A program made the translations under genes and the position numbers. The notes beneath the pieces are model-generated. The model ran no database searches, was not told where the DNA came from, and was given only the letters and a program-made list of their open reading frames with translations. Positions 33,801-41,928 of a stretch of 64,000 bases of DNA are shown piece by piece (the stretch's first letter is position 1; every line of letters begins with the position of its first letter). The stretch comes from Pirellulales bacterium (GTDB lineage Bacteria; Planctomycetota; Planctomycetia; Pirellulales; DATAWG01): contig DATAWG010000065.1 in assembly GCA_036267355.1 (NCBI GenBank), forward strand, positions 1 through 64,000. Reading direction: 5' to 3'.

Positions 33801-34142
33801 GGACATTTCCAGATCGAACACTTCGTGCAACGCCGGCGACAGCGTGCCAGTCTTTTCCATGGTTTCGAGGTAGTTCACTGCAACGTCGCCGTAAACGTCG
33901 CCGTGTCCGCGGCTCGGACTTTCCAAGGCGTGCAGATAGGCCAGATCGCGGTCCAAAGCAAATGCCCGCGCGGCGGGGATCGCAACAACGGCACAAAAAA
34001 ACACCGCCACCGAAAGCCTTAGGCTCGGCCGAAAAATAATTTCTCCGCAGCCCCCTCTCCCCTTGCGGGAGACAGCAGGCTGAGGGGTTGGAAAAACCGA
34101 AGATATTTTTCGGCCGAGCCAAAGCGAATGACGCAAATTCAT
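30876..34142 (-). CDS. 1088-residue tetratricopeptide-repeat protein
   Basis: From ATG 34142 the protein has an n-region, then an export helix (LRLSVAVFFCAVVAIPAARA). The rest is almost wholly helical TPR-like sequence, for instance NNPNHPEALQAQITSAEMLF, AKDIYDEVLENFPDTKDA, FPNSPEADEARLSLGKAKW, KSMIYLGTLYSDVDDYDDAE and FKGLQADLDKMLKRLQ. It is probably a periplasmic scaffold. It ends the minus-strand block that starts with exbB at 41274. The first 40 codons run through a family D repeat (34016-34125), giving the odd sequence KISSVFPTPQPAVSRKGRGG, so the real start may differ (for example a GTG near 34010). No catalytic motif is seen. Confidence 0.8.
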   Translation of the reverse strand: MNLRHSLWLGRKISSVFPTPQPAVSRKGRGGCGEIIFRPSLRLSVAVFFCAVVAIPAARAFALDRDLAYLHALESPSRGHGDVYGDVAVNYLETMEKTGTLSPALHEVFDLEMSKALRAEAQNPPDPSQRGALLSRSQKYLDEFVKNNPNHPEALQAQITSAEMLFDHAQETIAAARNNSDKAEREAALLQARNELAQVKAILQPSVEKLLEQLKALGPRPTRILNRQVVLKDRAFMTHKEKEQEAKRVDLDFDLIRTSGELAIVDYYRAQTFDPSPTSKQAAERKLALSTSAKSLDAYYQLHRGDDPISQLGRSGFIGALNAHTWYGKAVDELGASDQAKDIYDEVLENFPDTKDANTGRPALPSSVEKNGLEPVLARAKYFALQLLVRNPKSQKEYQEEAEEFINNPVYKKLFFGEWGYEAASFDLANWLLTTSEKETNTKDKAAEIKEALALLKDVSTVRSEFQDAAAQKRLKFARGVNPTNVDDALEFFKLAFKDKDWEKAEALLQTALDLLKKDTKRKEPEIKALQGQIQDWLAECRLQPIREDFIKSREPFKPEKYQAWLEAAQKVAQESKTSVIAPQAASMADYCAAVLYGKTRNDEQQARTAAAKKSAAEAKTAAYKQFQDLTDFITASFPNSPEADEARLSLGKAKWLDGNVAEAITTFQSITPKSEKYPEAMRLLGELGVEQFQTELKKPADKQNPQLTEKYRLDAIKALTESVKEQLSLLKPNDPIPSDLIKSELLLGQVHMEGKEYAEAVKVLQPLIDSAYAAKGSAGLDETMLKIFSSAVRAYMAMDDFQKAGKAGNVLIDLGPDRREVNVVLVDFVRRLDIELKELREKLDKLADASPAETEALRNRISAIKDMLGTMVGKLASRKELGAKSMIYLGTLYSDVDDYDDAEKQYKALLARADSDPDFKQEAAPSFLWVRGQLVDLLGKRGKLDEATAEIAKLRKERPNNLDFMVVEAKLWQEWGQKDPARYDTAVQKWTEIRRRLQHQPGKAGAAIYYDSVYNAAFSYFMEANKLALNPGKKGDAVKKIQDAQKILKSELIPNPKLDGPDSIKRFKGLQADLDKMLKRLQPSGEA
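34016..34125. repeat. Interspersed repeat family D, copy in the TPR gene 5' end
   Basis: GCCTTAGGCTCGGCCGAAAA followed by ATAATTTCTCC is the reverse complement of 1881-1912. It is followed by CCCTCTCCCCTTGCGGGAG and then GATATTTTTCGGCCGAGCC in the opposite orientation. The two TTTTTCGGCC modules thus form an inverted pair around the CTCTCCC core. Confidence 0.7.
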
Positions 34143-34449
34143 GACTACCACTCTCGCGACGCGGTGAGTCTCCGAATGGAGACGAAAAGAATTCGGACAC
34201 ACCAGCCAATTGTACCATCGCGACCCCCAGATCGCGATTCCGCGGGCACCTGGTGCAATCGCCCCGGCAACCCAGCCGGGGCTTCTGCGACCGGCCATAC
34301 CCGGTAGACCTTTCTCCCTGCACGTTACAAAAGACGCCGCCGAATGGAGCTCCCATGCGGCGGCGTCGAACAAGCATTCCGTCAGGCCGATCCACCACAA
34401 AAACCGCAATAGAACGCAGCAAACTCGAATCACTCGAAGGGCCGAATCA
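34143..34449. other. 307-bp gap between the TPR and toroid genes
   Basis: No gene is supported. The frame of the TPR gene stays open to 34433, but the added residues are not protein-like. A GATCGCGATTCCGCGGGCAC-like imperfect palindrome lies near 34229. No promoter or terminator was recognised. Confidence 0.45.
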
Positions 34450-36165
34450 CTACTTCGCCGGCTTGACGCCTGGCTTCATTGCCTTGGAGCCGGTGATCGG
34501 CTTTTCCCCCGTGTTAGCCACCGGACCTGCCGGCTTGATTTCGTCCGGCTTGTCGAGTTTGTACAAGGGGAGGTAGCGATAATACACTTCAAGCGTCAGA
34601 GCGGAGAGGCTGGTCATCATGATTCGTCCGCCATAGGGTCCCCACGCATCCTTGTTCGGCTTGTCGGGGTCCCAGCTACCCGAAGAGCAGCCTTCGCGAG
34701 CTTGGCTTTCCACCAATATCTTCCGCATTTTGCGGTTCCAGGTGTCCCAATCCTTGTCGGCCATGTTGTGCATGACCTGCGTGGCATAGTACCAATAGTA
34801 GACATTGTGGTTGGCGGATTCGGGCTGATTGGCCATCAGAAATTGCACGCCACCGGTGATGATCGGATCGGCGCGGCCGGCATGCAGATATTGATTGCAG
34901 AGGATGCCAACGGCCGACATCGGCGGGGTCGGACCGCCATCGGGTTGATAGGAGAACCGGCCGGCCGTGCCGGCGCTTCCGGCCTTGCCCCCGCCCGCGC
35001 TGCACGAATCGAGCCACTTCTTCGTCCCTTGCAGCGTGGCCGGATTGACCGATAGGCCGGCCATCTGGGCACTTTTGAGGGCCATCAACTGCCAGCCGAC
35101 AACCGACGTGTCGCCTTCTTCGCCCGGATGGTAGCGCCATCCGCCGGTCTTGGTGTTCTGTGCGGCCTGAATGAAGTTGATCGCGGCCTGTGCGGCCTTG
35201 CCCACCGATCCATCGCGGGTCATGCCGTAGTCTTCACACAGGGCGATCGTGGCCAAGCCGTGCGAATACATCTGCGATGCGGCGTCGGCCGACAAATCGC
35301 CATCTTTCTTCTGATGGTTCATCAGCCAGTAGATGCCGCCGGCAACCTTGCGCTGGAACGGGCCATTGGTGGCCTGCGTCTGGCCGGCCGCGAGAAACGG
35401 CAGCAAGCCCAGGGCGGTGCCGCCGGAGAGCGATTCGACGCTGCCGATGCCCGTGCAAGTCTTGTCGGTACACATCTTCTGATATTTTTCGAGGCTCCAA
35501 CTGCCGTCGGGCATTTGATGCTTTGCGAGCCAATAGAGGGCGGCGCCGACGGCCCGTTCGGTCGCCTTGGTGCCGCCGTAGCGGCCTAGCATGGCCTTCC
35601 GCATGCCAGTTCCACGGCCACCGAAGCCGGCTCCATCGCCGCCGCTCCCGGCATTGGCGCCGGTGCCGACGCCGGAGCCGATCCCCCCCTTCCCCGTCAC
35701 TTTCGGACCGGGGCCGAACGCTTTCACGTTGAAGCCGCCGCTGCCGCCCATTTCGGGGGCCGTGGTGGTCATGGCAACACCGCCGCCCTTTTCAGTAAAC
35801 ACAGCGCTATCGTCGTTGATCTGCTCGGTTTGAGCCGGCTGCGTCGGTTGCATTTCCATCAACGACTCGGTGTCGAGCTTCGAAGGATCGAGCTGCGGAG
35901 TGCCGAGGTCGTAGTTTTCAACCGGGGCTTCAGCCGTCTGCTTATCAGCCGAGTCGAACGCCGGAGCATCTCCCTCTTGCTTGGGAGCTACGAATTTGCC
36001 CAACAGCAGCAGCGACGAGAGAAGCACCATGTGCACGGTGAAGCTGATTGCCCACCATGGGGCGGCCGTGCGAATCCACTCCTGAATGTCGCCAAAAAGA
36101 GAGCCTTCCAGGACTTCTTCATCCTCGGGTTCCTCGACCACCTTCTTTGCGTCTTCGCCTGCCAT
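34450..36165 (-). CDS. TonB-like anchored toroid (prenyltransferase/squalene-cyclase repeat) protein
   Basis: 571 residues. Residues 1-35 are acidic and cytoplasmic. One helix (APWWAISFTVHMVLLSSLLL, about 36-60) is followed by a Pro/Gln-rich, then Gly-rich linker (about 62-200, including GKGGIGSGVGTGANAGSGGD), as in TonB-type proteins. Residues about 205-540 form an alpha/alpha toroid with QW-like motifs: ALYWLAKHQMPDGSWS, GIYWLMNHQKKDGDL and INFIQAAQNTKTGGWRYHPG. No DxDD motif is visible, so a binding rather than a cyclase role is likely. It lies downstream of exbB and four exbD genes, which suggests that its N-terminal helix is driven by them. Confidence 0.8.
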   Translation of the reverse strand: MAGEDAKKVVEEPEDEEVLEGSLFGDIQEWIRTAAPWWAISFTVHMVLLSSLLLLGKFVAPKQEGDAPAFDSADKQTAEAPVENYDLGTPQLDPSKLDTESLMEMQPTQPAQTEQINDDSAVFTEKGGGVAMTTTAPEMGGSGGFNVKAFGPGPKVTGKGGIGSGVGTGANAGSGGDGAGFGGRGTGMRKAMLGRYGGTKATERAVGAALYWLAKHQMPDGSWSLEKYQKMCTDKTCTGIGSVESLSGGTALGLLPFLAAGQTQATNGPFQRKVAGGIYWLMNHQKKDGDLSADAASQMYSHGLATIALCEDYGMTRDGSVGKAAQAAINFIQAAQNTKTGGWRYHPGEEGDTSVVGWQLMALKSAQMAGLSVNPATLQGTKKWLDSCSAGGGKAGSAGTAGRFSYQPDGGPTPPMSAVGILCNQYLHAGRADPIITGGVQFLMANQPESANHNVYYWYYATQVMHNMADKDWDTWNRKMRKILVESQAREGCSSGSWDPDKPNKDAWGPYGGRIMMTSLSALTLEVYYRYLPLYKLDKPDEIKPAGPVANTGEKPITGSKAMKPGVKPAK

Positions 36166-36442
36166 AATGGCTCTCCGATGGAAGATAGGGGCGCATCAAG
36201 CCAACTGGGCGAGTTGGCCGAATAGAAAAGATAAAAGAAATCAACCGCTCATCAAATTCCTGCGAGAATCGCTCTCGGCATTATCCGCTTGCTCGCCGCA
36301 TGGCGTCAAGCATTGCCCGACTGCGATTCCGACAAACAAACTTCGCATTTCCAAGGAGTTTTTATTCCTGCGCGTTTTCGCCGCCCGCGGGCGCCAATGG
36401 CCATACCCCCTGGAGCAATGGGTGGCCAGCCGGCCTAATCCG

Positions 36443-37996
36443 TCAAGACTGGCCGCTATCAGCCCCGTCGGAAAACATCTTTGCATGGCCGTTGCCGTGG
36501 CCGTTTTTCGAGGGTTTCGGACGTGTTTCATCGCGCGCCAAATCGATTTGCTCGGCTCCATCACCTCCAACGGCTTCGCCATACATCCGCTCGGCCTCGG
36601 CCGCTGCCGCGGCATCGTCGCTGGCTTGGCGCTGCGCCGCATGCCCGGCGGGGGCCGGATGCTCGAGCCATTCATCGATCGCGATGGCCGACGGAATCGG
36701 CAGGTCGATCGCCAGTTGGGCCACATTGGGCGGCGTTTTGCGCAATAACAGCCACGCCAGCCAAGCGATCAAGATCGCGAGCAATCCACCCGCCGCGGTC
36801 GCGATCCACCAAATATCTCCCTTACGGATCAACACGGTCGGCGGCCGTTCCATCCACAGGATGCGGCCGATGTAGGTCGGAGCCAGTTCCGGATTCGCGC
36901 CCGGGGCCGCTTTCGCCGGGTAGTAGCCTTGCAGTTTGAAGAAGTAGCCGACGAACCGCACGTCCTCTTCGACGTTGGCGCCGATCGGCATCCCAGCCGG
37001 CGGATCGTAGACGACTAATTGAAACAACCGGCTCCGCGATTCGCTGGTGCTGCCCCACATTTCGTAGAGCTGCACCGGTTCGTGCGGATCTTCGTCTTGG
37101 TTGTAGAAATTGAACTTGTCGTCGTATCGCGTAACCCGCCTCACGTGCAGATCGAATTGAAATAGCTTGCCACGCCGCTCGTCGGCCGCGGCGACGATCT
37201 GAGCGTAGTTCGGCTTCCGCAATTCCGTGCGGGCCGCCATCCGCTCGAACGACTGGCTTGTCACCCAGCGGACGACGCGCTCGTAGGCGGGCGTTTCCGG
37301 CCGGGCGATGCCGGGCGCGTCGTCGTCGATATATTGCAAATCTTCGACGGCGGCCGAGGCTTCGTCAGGATCTTCATCCGTGGGCCCCGTGGCGGGAGGC
37401 AGCGGCTTGGCCGTGGGCTGCGCGGCAGGTGGCTGATTCGCTGTTTCGGGCTTGGCTGGCGCGTTGGGCGCCAAGTTGTAGTGGATCGAAACGGCCGGCG
37501 CCACTGTGGGCTCGCTCGGCTTGCCGGGAGTCGCCGATTTGCTGGCGCTATCAGGCGGAACGGCCGCCGGCATCGCAGACGTTTCGGCGGTTGCCGAATG
37601 GGTTGGCTTCGCCGTGTTGTCTGGCGTGGCCGCGGTTGGCGGACGATCACTGCCGGCAGCCTGTGCGAGCGCCATCGCTTGCGAGGGCGGCGCATTATTA
37701 GCCGCCGGGGCCACGGTCGCAGCTGGGGCCACGGTTGCCGTTGGGGCCATGGCGGCCGCAGCCGGCTTGCGCACCCCGGGCACTCGCTCGATGCCGCCAT
37801 CCGCCGGATCATCGTCGACCGTTCCCTGGACCTGATCCTGATTGCCGTTGCGGCCGATCAGCAGGCGATGCGAGTTCGGGCCACGCGAATTCTCGATGAT
37901 CACCAAAAGGATGACCAATAGAAACGTCATCGACGCGAGCCGCCGAAACTCCGAACCTTGAAAGAATCGCGGAGGTGGGTCGCGATAAGAGCGTGC
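36443..37996 (-). CDS. Two-TM protein with Pro/Ala-rich linker, function unknown
   Basis: About 517 residues from GTG 37996, which has AAAGG 7 bases upstream (TTG 38014 and ATG 37930 are alternatives). A first helix (MTFLLVILLVIIENSRG) is followed by about 180 residues rich in Pro, Ala and Thr. A folded domain comes next (about 225-405: YERVVRWVTSQSFERMAART, KLFQFDLHVRRVTRYDD, GYFFKLQGYYPAKAAPG). A second helix (WWIATAAGGLLAILIAWLAW) leads to a polar tail. I do not recognise a family. Both termini are probably cytoplasmic. It lies between the exbD cluster and the toroid gene and is probably part of the same machine. Confidence 0.72.
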   Translation of the reverse strand, partial: ARSYRDPPPRFFQGSEFRRLASMTFLLVILLVIIENSRGPNSHRLLIGRNGNQDQVQGTVDDDPADGGIERVPGVRKPAAAAMAPTATVAPAATVAPAANNAPPSQAMALAQAAGSDRPPTAATPDNTAKPTHSATAETSAMPAAVPPDSASKSATPGKPSEPTVAPAVSIHYNLAPNAPAKPETANQPPAAQPTAKPLPPATGPTDEDPDEASAAVEDLQYIDDDAPGIARPETPAYERVVRWVTSQSFERMAARTELRKPNYAQIVAAADERRGKLFQFDLHVRRVTRYDDKFNFYNQDEDPHEPVQLYEMWGSTSESRSRLFQLVVYDPPAGMPIGANVEEDVRFVGYFFKLQGYYPAKAAPGANPELAPTYIGRILWMERPPTVLIRKGDIWWIATAAGGLLAILIAWLAWLLLRKTPPNVAQLAIDLPIPSAIAIDEWLEHPAPAGHAAQRQASDDAAAAAEAERMYGEAVGGDGAEQIDLARDETRPKPSKNGHGNGHAKMFSDGADSGQS

Positions 37997-38210
37997 CACG
38001 TGGGTGCCTTTCAAGCCGTTTCCGCCGCGAGGCGATGCAATTTTGTCGCGACGGCTGTTCCCGATATTCCTTTTGCGCCAATTCTCGTGCGACCGGCGGA
38101 TCGTCCCGGTATTCTACGCGGCTACTCCTCGAAAAGTGCGAATTTCGCCCCGTGCCATCGGCGAAACGCGCGGCAGCGCGTCGAACGTTTGCCCGCGAAA
38201 CTTCTTTGCC

Positions 38211-38720
38211 CTATTGGTCGACCAAACTCAATTTCGAAAGCTTGGTGTGTGGGTCGCCGCCGACGGTTTGCTTCGTGCAGACTCCCATCACACGCATCAA
38301 TTCGGAATAGTGCAGCTTTGGAGGAACTTGGATGATGACCTGATCGAACGGGCTGCCGGGATCGTTCAAATCCTTTTTCAACTCCATGTCGAAGCCTCTC
38401 AGGCCGTCGTTCGCGGGCACGGCATTCTTGGCGACATCGATTTGGGTGAGATTGCCATTGTCGTCGGAGTAGAGGATGATCGCGAGCGTGTTGAAGCCCT
38501 GGACGGGGTCCGTGGAATCGGTTTCGCCGGCCACCTTCGTGGCATTTGCGTTGGCTAATGGCTGCGGCGGCGGCATGCGAAGCGAAATCTGTCCTTCGAC
38601 CGGCGCCGGCTTGAATGTGAGGATGAAAAACGTCAGCAACTGAAACGCCATGTCGAGCATGGCGGCCAGATTCAGCTCGACTTCTTCGGTGTTCGAGGAT
38701 TTTCTTTTTTTCCGACTCAT
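38211..38720 (-). CDS. exbD: ExbD/TolR-type biopolymer transport protein (fourth copy)
   Basis: 169 residues: a basic cytoplasmic N-terminus, then VELNLAAMLDMAFQLLTFFI with the conserved intramembrane Asp, then a periplasmic domain ending SELMRVMGVCTKQTVGGDPH and KLSKLSLVDQ. It is a close tandem paralogue of 38767-39279, sharing the sequence FKPAPVEGQISLR and the C-terminal KLSKLSLVDQ. ExbD/TolR dimers sit inside an ExbB/TolQ pentamer and couple proton flow to periplasmic motion. Confidence 0.9.
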   Translation of the reverse strand: MSRKKRKSSNTEEVELNLAAMLDMAFQLLTFFILTFKPAPVEGQISLRMPPPQPLANANATKVAGETDSTDPVQGFNTLAIILYSDDNGNLTQIDVAKNAVPANDGLRGFDMELKKDLNDPGSPFDQVIIQVPPKLHYSELMRVMGVCTKQTVGGDPHTKLSKLSLVDQ

Positions 38721-38766
38721 GAATGATCTCGCGATTTTTCGGCGAACTCGCTGCCGACGGTTAGGC

Positions 38767-39279
38767 TTAAGGACGATCGAGATTCGACTGGTCGACCAAA
38801 CTCAACTTGGAAAGCTTCGCATGTGGATCGCCGCCGATTGTCTGCCGCGAGCAAACGCCGACAACGCGCATCAACTCCGCATAATGTAGCTTGGCCGGGA
38901 CTGAAATCACGACCTGATCGAAGGGGCTGTCTGGCACGTTCAAATCGTCATTCAACTCCGCGCGAAACAACTGCAATTTTTCGTCGACCGCCACGTTGCG
39001 TCTTCCCACCATGATTTCCGACAGTTTGCCGTTTGCATCAGCCGCGAGGTTGATCGCAAGCGTCCGGAAACCACCAAGGGTATCCGGATTTCCCGGAGGA
39101 CTCTCCCTCGTTTCGGCCACCGGCTGCGGAGGCGGTAAGCGAAGCGAAATCTGTCCCTCGACCGGTGCCGGGCGAAACGTGAGGATGAAAAACGCCAGCA
39201 ACTGAAACGCCATGTCGAGCATGGAGGCCAGGTTCAACTCGACCGCTTCATCGCTCCGGGATTTTCTTTTTCCGATCAT
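38767..39279 (-). CDS. exbD: ExbD/TolR-type biopolymer transport protein (third copy)
   Basis: 170 residues. The membrane segment is VELNLASMLDMAFQLLAFFI with the conserved Asp. The periplasmic part has FRPAPVEGQISLRLPPPQPV and ends AELMRVVGVCSRQTIGGDPH then KLSKLSLVDQ. It belongs with 38211-38720 to one sub-pair (type 2), distinct from the two copies upstream. Gaps to its neighbours are 46 and 31 bp, consistent with one transcript. Confidence 0.9.
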   Translation of the reverse strand: MIGKRKSRSDEAVELNLASMLDMAFQLLAFFILTFRPAPVEGQISLRLPPPQPVAETRESPPGNPDTLGGFRTLAINLAADANGKLSEIMVGRRNVAVDEKLQLFRAELNDDLNVPDSPFDQVVISVPAKLHYAELMRVVGVCSRQTIGGDPHAKLSKLSLVDQSNLDRP

Positions 39280-39310
39280 GGCCGAGCAACTTCCAATACT
39301 CGCACGTCGT

Positions 39311-39772
39311 TCACGCTTTCGGCTTCTTTCCCAAAGCGCGGAACGCGAAGTTCCGGTAGTGATTGTCCTGGCATATCTTTAATATCCTGCTCAGCTTGTC
39401 GAAAGGCGTGTTGCGGTCGGCCCGGATGACGACGATCGTCGGCAGGTCGTCGGCATCGTCGAACGATCGGTTTGCGCGGCGCGCGGAGAGCCGATCGAGC
39501 TCGGCCTGTCGCTGGATGTACTGCTCCATTTCCGGGGCGGAAAATGGCTTATTGTACACCGTATACTTGCCCAGATTGTTGATATTGATCATCATCATCG
39601 AGAGTTCCCCGTGCGTATCCACGGGCCGCGCCGTGCCGACCACGGGAAGGTCCAACTGGCGGTCGATCTGGTTCGTCTTGAAATTGATCACCAGCATAAA
39701 GAAGGTGATTAACTGAAAGACCATGTCCAGCATGGGCGTCAGGTTCGGTTCTGCTTTCGACGGTAACGCCAT
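39311..39772 (-). CDS. exbD: ExbD/TolR-type biopolymer transport protein (second copy)
   Basis: 153 residues, with AEPNLTPMLDMVFQLITFFM and the conserved Asp. The periplasmic domain has NQIDRQLDLPVVGTARPVDT, LPTIVVIRADRNTPFDKLSR and NHYRNFAFRALGKK. It pairs with 39836-40321 as sub-type 1 by shared sequence such as FKTNxIDRxxxLPxVGTARPV and VVIRADRNTPF. Confidence 0.9.
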   Translation of the reverse strand: MALPSKAEPNLTPMLDMVFQLITFFMLVINFKTNQIDRQLDLPVVGTARPVDTHGELSMMMININNLGKYTVYNKPFSAPEMEQYIQRQAELDRLSARRANRSFDDADDLPTIVVIRADRNTPFDKLSRILKICQDNHYRNFAFRALGKKPKA

Positions 39773-39835
39773 TGGTCAACTACTCATCAAGGAAATATGA
39801 TTGCGATTCGCCACGGACGGCTTTTCGAAATTGCA

Positions 39836-40321
39836 TCAATCGGCGGCCGCGCCCGCGGCTCGACCGCCAATCGCGGTGCGGAACACGAAATTGCGATAGT
39901 GATTTGCATGACATAGCAGCAAAGCGTCGTGCAGCTTCTGAAACGGCGTGTTGCGGTCGGCGCGGATGACCACGGTCGTCGGCAGATCCTTCCCGCCGGT
40001 GAAGTTTCGGTCCATCCGCCGCGCGGCCATGCGGTCGGCTTCGGCATGCGACTCGATGTAACCGGCCATTTGCTCGTCGGTCTGCGGCTTGTTGAACACG
40101 GTAAATTGTCCGCGGTCGTTGATGTTCACCATCAGCAGCAGCAAGCCATCGGCCTTCACCGGCCGGGCCGTCCCGACCGCGGGCAGCTCCATATGCCGAT
40201 CGATCTCGTTGGTCTTGAAATTGGTCACCAGTATGAAGAACGTGATCAACTGAAACACCATGTCGAGAATCGGCGTCAGATTCGGTTGGGCTCTTGCGCT
40301 TTTGGAAACGGAAGCGGACAT
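39836..40321 (-). CDS. exbD: ExbD/TolR-type biopolymer transport protein (first copy)
   Basis: 161 residues: AQPNLTPILDMVFQLITFFI with the conserved Asp, then NEIDRHMELPAVGTARPVKA, TTVVIRADRNTPFQKLHDAL and NHYRNFVFRTAIGG. It is the first exbD after exbB (62 bp gap). A longer frame on the same strand in this region (39780-40613) is a shadow. Confidence 0.9.
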   Translation of the reverse strand: MSASVSKSARAQPNLTPILDMVFQLITFFILVTNFKTNEIDRHMELPAVGTARPVKADGLLLLMVNINDRGQFTVFNKPQTDEQMAGYIESHAEADRMAARRMDRNFTGGKDLPTTVVIRADRNTPFQKLHDALLLCHANHYRNFVFRTAIGGRAAGAAAD

Positions 40322-40383
40322 TCTTCAACCACTCACTTTTTTGGAACGGCGACGTTTGCCGCGATTCCGAATCGACGATTCGC

Positions 40384-41274
40384 CTACGCTCGCGGTGCGA
40401 CGGCCGCGGATTGCGGGGCCGGCTTTGGAGCGCCGCCCGCCGGAGCCTTGCTGCGGGCCGCGTGGGCAAAGTGCCGCAGAAACTGGTCCGCTCGCACCAT
40501 CGTGGTGACCGAAATCGTCGACACGCGATTGCGGAACAACGCGTAGAAGTAAATTGCCGGCACCGACAAAATAACGCCTTCGAACGTGAGCACCAGCGCC
40601 TCGGAAATGGCATTCGCCACTTTACCCGGCTCGATCCCTTGGCCAGACATCGCGATGATGCTGAAGGCGGTAATCATCCCTTTGAGCGTTCCCAATAGCC
40701 CGATCATCGGCCCCAAAGTGCCGAGCACGGCCAGCATGCTGATCTTCTTTTCCATTTCAGCGGTGACCGACTCGCCAATCTTTTCCATCGCTTCGCGCGC
40801 TTCGGCCAGGCCGTTGGGGAGCTCGGCGATGCCGGTCGACAGAGCAGTGCTGAAAAACGAATTGTCGTCCTTCACGACGCCGAAAATGCTCTTGAAATCG
40901 CGCTGCTCCAAAAGCGCCTCGCAACGAGCGATGATCTCCGGCGGCATGGCCACGACCGGCCGCATCTCGATGAACAACCGACTGATGGTGGCGACGAAAT
41001 AGATCGACAGGCAGAGAATCACCAGCCCGATCAAGCCGGACACCTCAATGACCCACAGAAAGACGGATCTCGGCGGCTCTCTGGCCGGCGCGGCGGGTTC
41101 CGCCGGCGCGGCGGTATCGGCCGCCTTGTCCGGCGCTTTCTCGGTGGCGGCCTTGTCGGCGTCTTGCGCGAAGGTGCGCCGCGGGGCCGTTTGCATCATC
41201 AGCACGCCCCACGCGGCCAGAAGCATCCAAATAAGTGCCTTCTTCGCGCGGCCGGTTCGATCTAGAGTCAACAT
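40384..41274 (-). CDS. exbB: ExbB/TolQ/MotA-type proton channel
   Basis: 296 residues. An unusual N-terminal signal helix (ALIWMLLAAWGVLMMQTAP, ending TFAQD) and an Ala/Pro/Asp-rich periplasmic linker precede the core. Membrane segment 1 is VIEVSGLIGLVILCLSIYF. The long cytoplasmic loop contains EKIGESVTAEMEKKISMLAV. Segments 2 and 3 are GTLGPMIGLLGTLKGMITAF and ALVLTFEGVILSVPAIYFYA. Family hallmarks TLGPMIGLLGTLKGM and LTFEG are present. It is the stator channel that powers the ExbD-linked machine. It heads the minus-strand block 41274-30876. Confidence 0.92.
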   Translation of the reverse strand: MLTLDRTGRAKKALIWMLLAAWGVLMMQTAPRRTFAQDADKAATEKAPDKAADTAAPAEPAAPAREPPRSVFLWVIEVSGLIGLVILCLSIYFVATISRLFIEMRPVVAMPPEIIARCEALLEQRDFKSIFGVVKDDNSFFSTALSTGIAELPNGLAEAREAMEKIGESVTAEMEKKISMLAVLGTLGPMIGLLGTLKGMITAFSIIAMSGQGIEPGKVANAISEALVLTFEGVILSVPAIYFYALFRNRVSTISVTTMVRADQFLRHFAHAARSKAPAGGAPKPAPQSAAVAPRA

Positions 41275-41928
41275 GTCTCGTGGTCCCTCGTTTCTTCTGA
41301 TCCCGTGAATAAGCGATTCGGCTTGACGGCTTTTTTGAGCCGCCGCAATCTATCTCCAGAGCACCGGCTATCCCCTGCGCCGGAATTTCCGCACGGACGG
41401 CTCGATCCGCCCGTTCCCCGCGAATCAGAGACGGCTACCGGAATATAGCCGCTCGAAAGCAGCGACCGCGGCATCTCGGGACCGAGCGGTCCGCGCAGCA
41501 GCACAGTCGGTTTTTTGGGTAACTGCATCCTGTTCCGGACCGCGATGGTTGTCAAGGGTTCGAACGAATTTGCGCTTTCGATCCCCGGCCAAAAGAGCGG
41601 TTCTTCGAGTCGTGCGAACAACGCGCCGCCAGCGGATGGCTCGGCCTGCCGTCGCGGCTAACATTACTTCCCATTCTCGCCGCCGAATTATTCCCCGGGG
41701 AGGCTTCCGCCGACCCAAATCAAGCTCGGCCTATGCGACCGCAAGCGTCGTAGGCAACCCATCGCGGTCCCTTCCTAGCCGGTCACAAAGGCACGCGCTC
41801 GGCGGCTTGCTCGCACTGACCGCAATTATGCACCACGATTCGCCGTGAAAAGTTGAAAGCTGCCGGTCGGCATGCTACAAGAGACGCTCCCGCCATCGCA
41901 CATCTCACCCACCTTGCGGAGACCAGTC
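41275..41928. other. 654-bp divergent intergenic region
   Basis: No gene is supported; open frames such as 41268-41621 (minus) have no domain and poor composition. The region should carry the promoter of the exbB block and that of the DUF1080 gene. A few AT-richer words occur near 41640-41690, but none is convincing as a promoter. Confidence 0.5.

Noticed and set aside
41268-41621. 117-codon minus-strand frame upstream of exbB
   Set aside because: Composition is not protein-like and it overlaps the start of exbB; no supporting signal.
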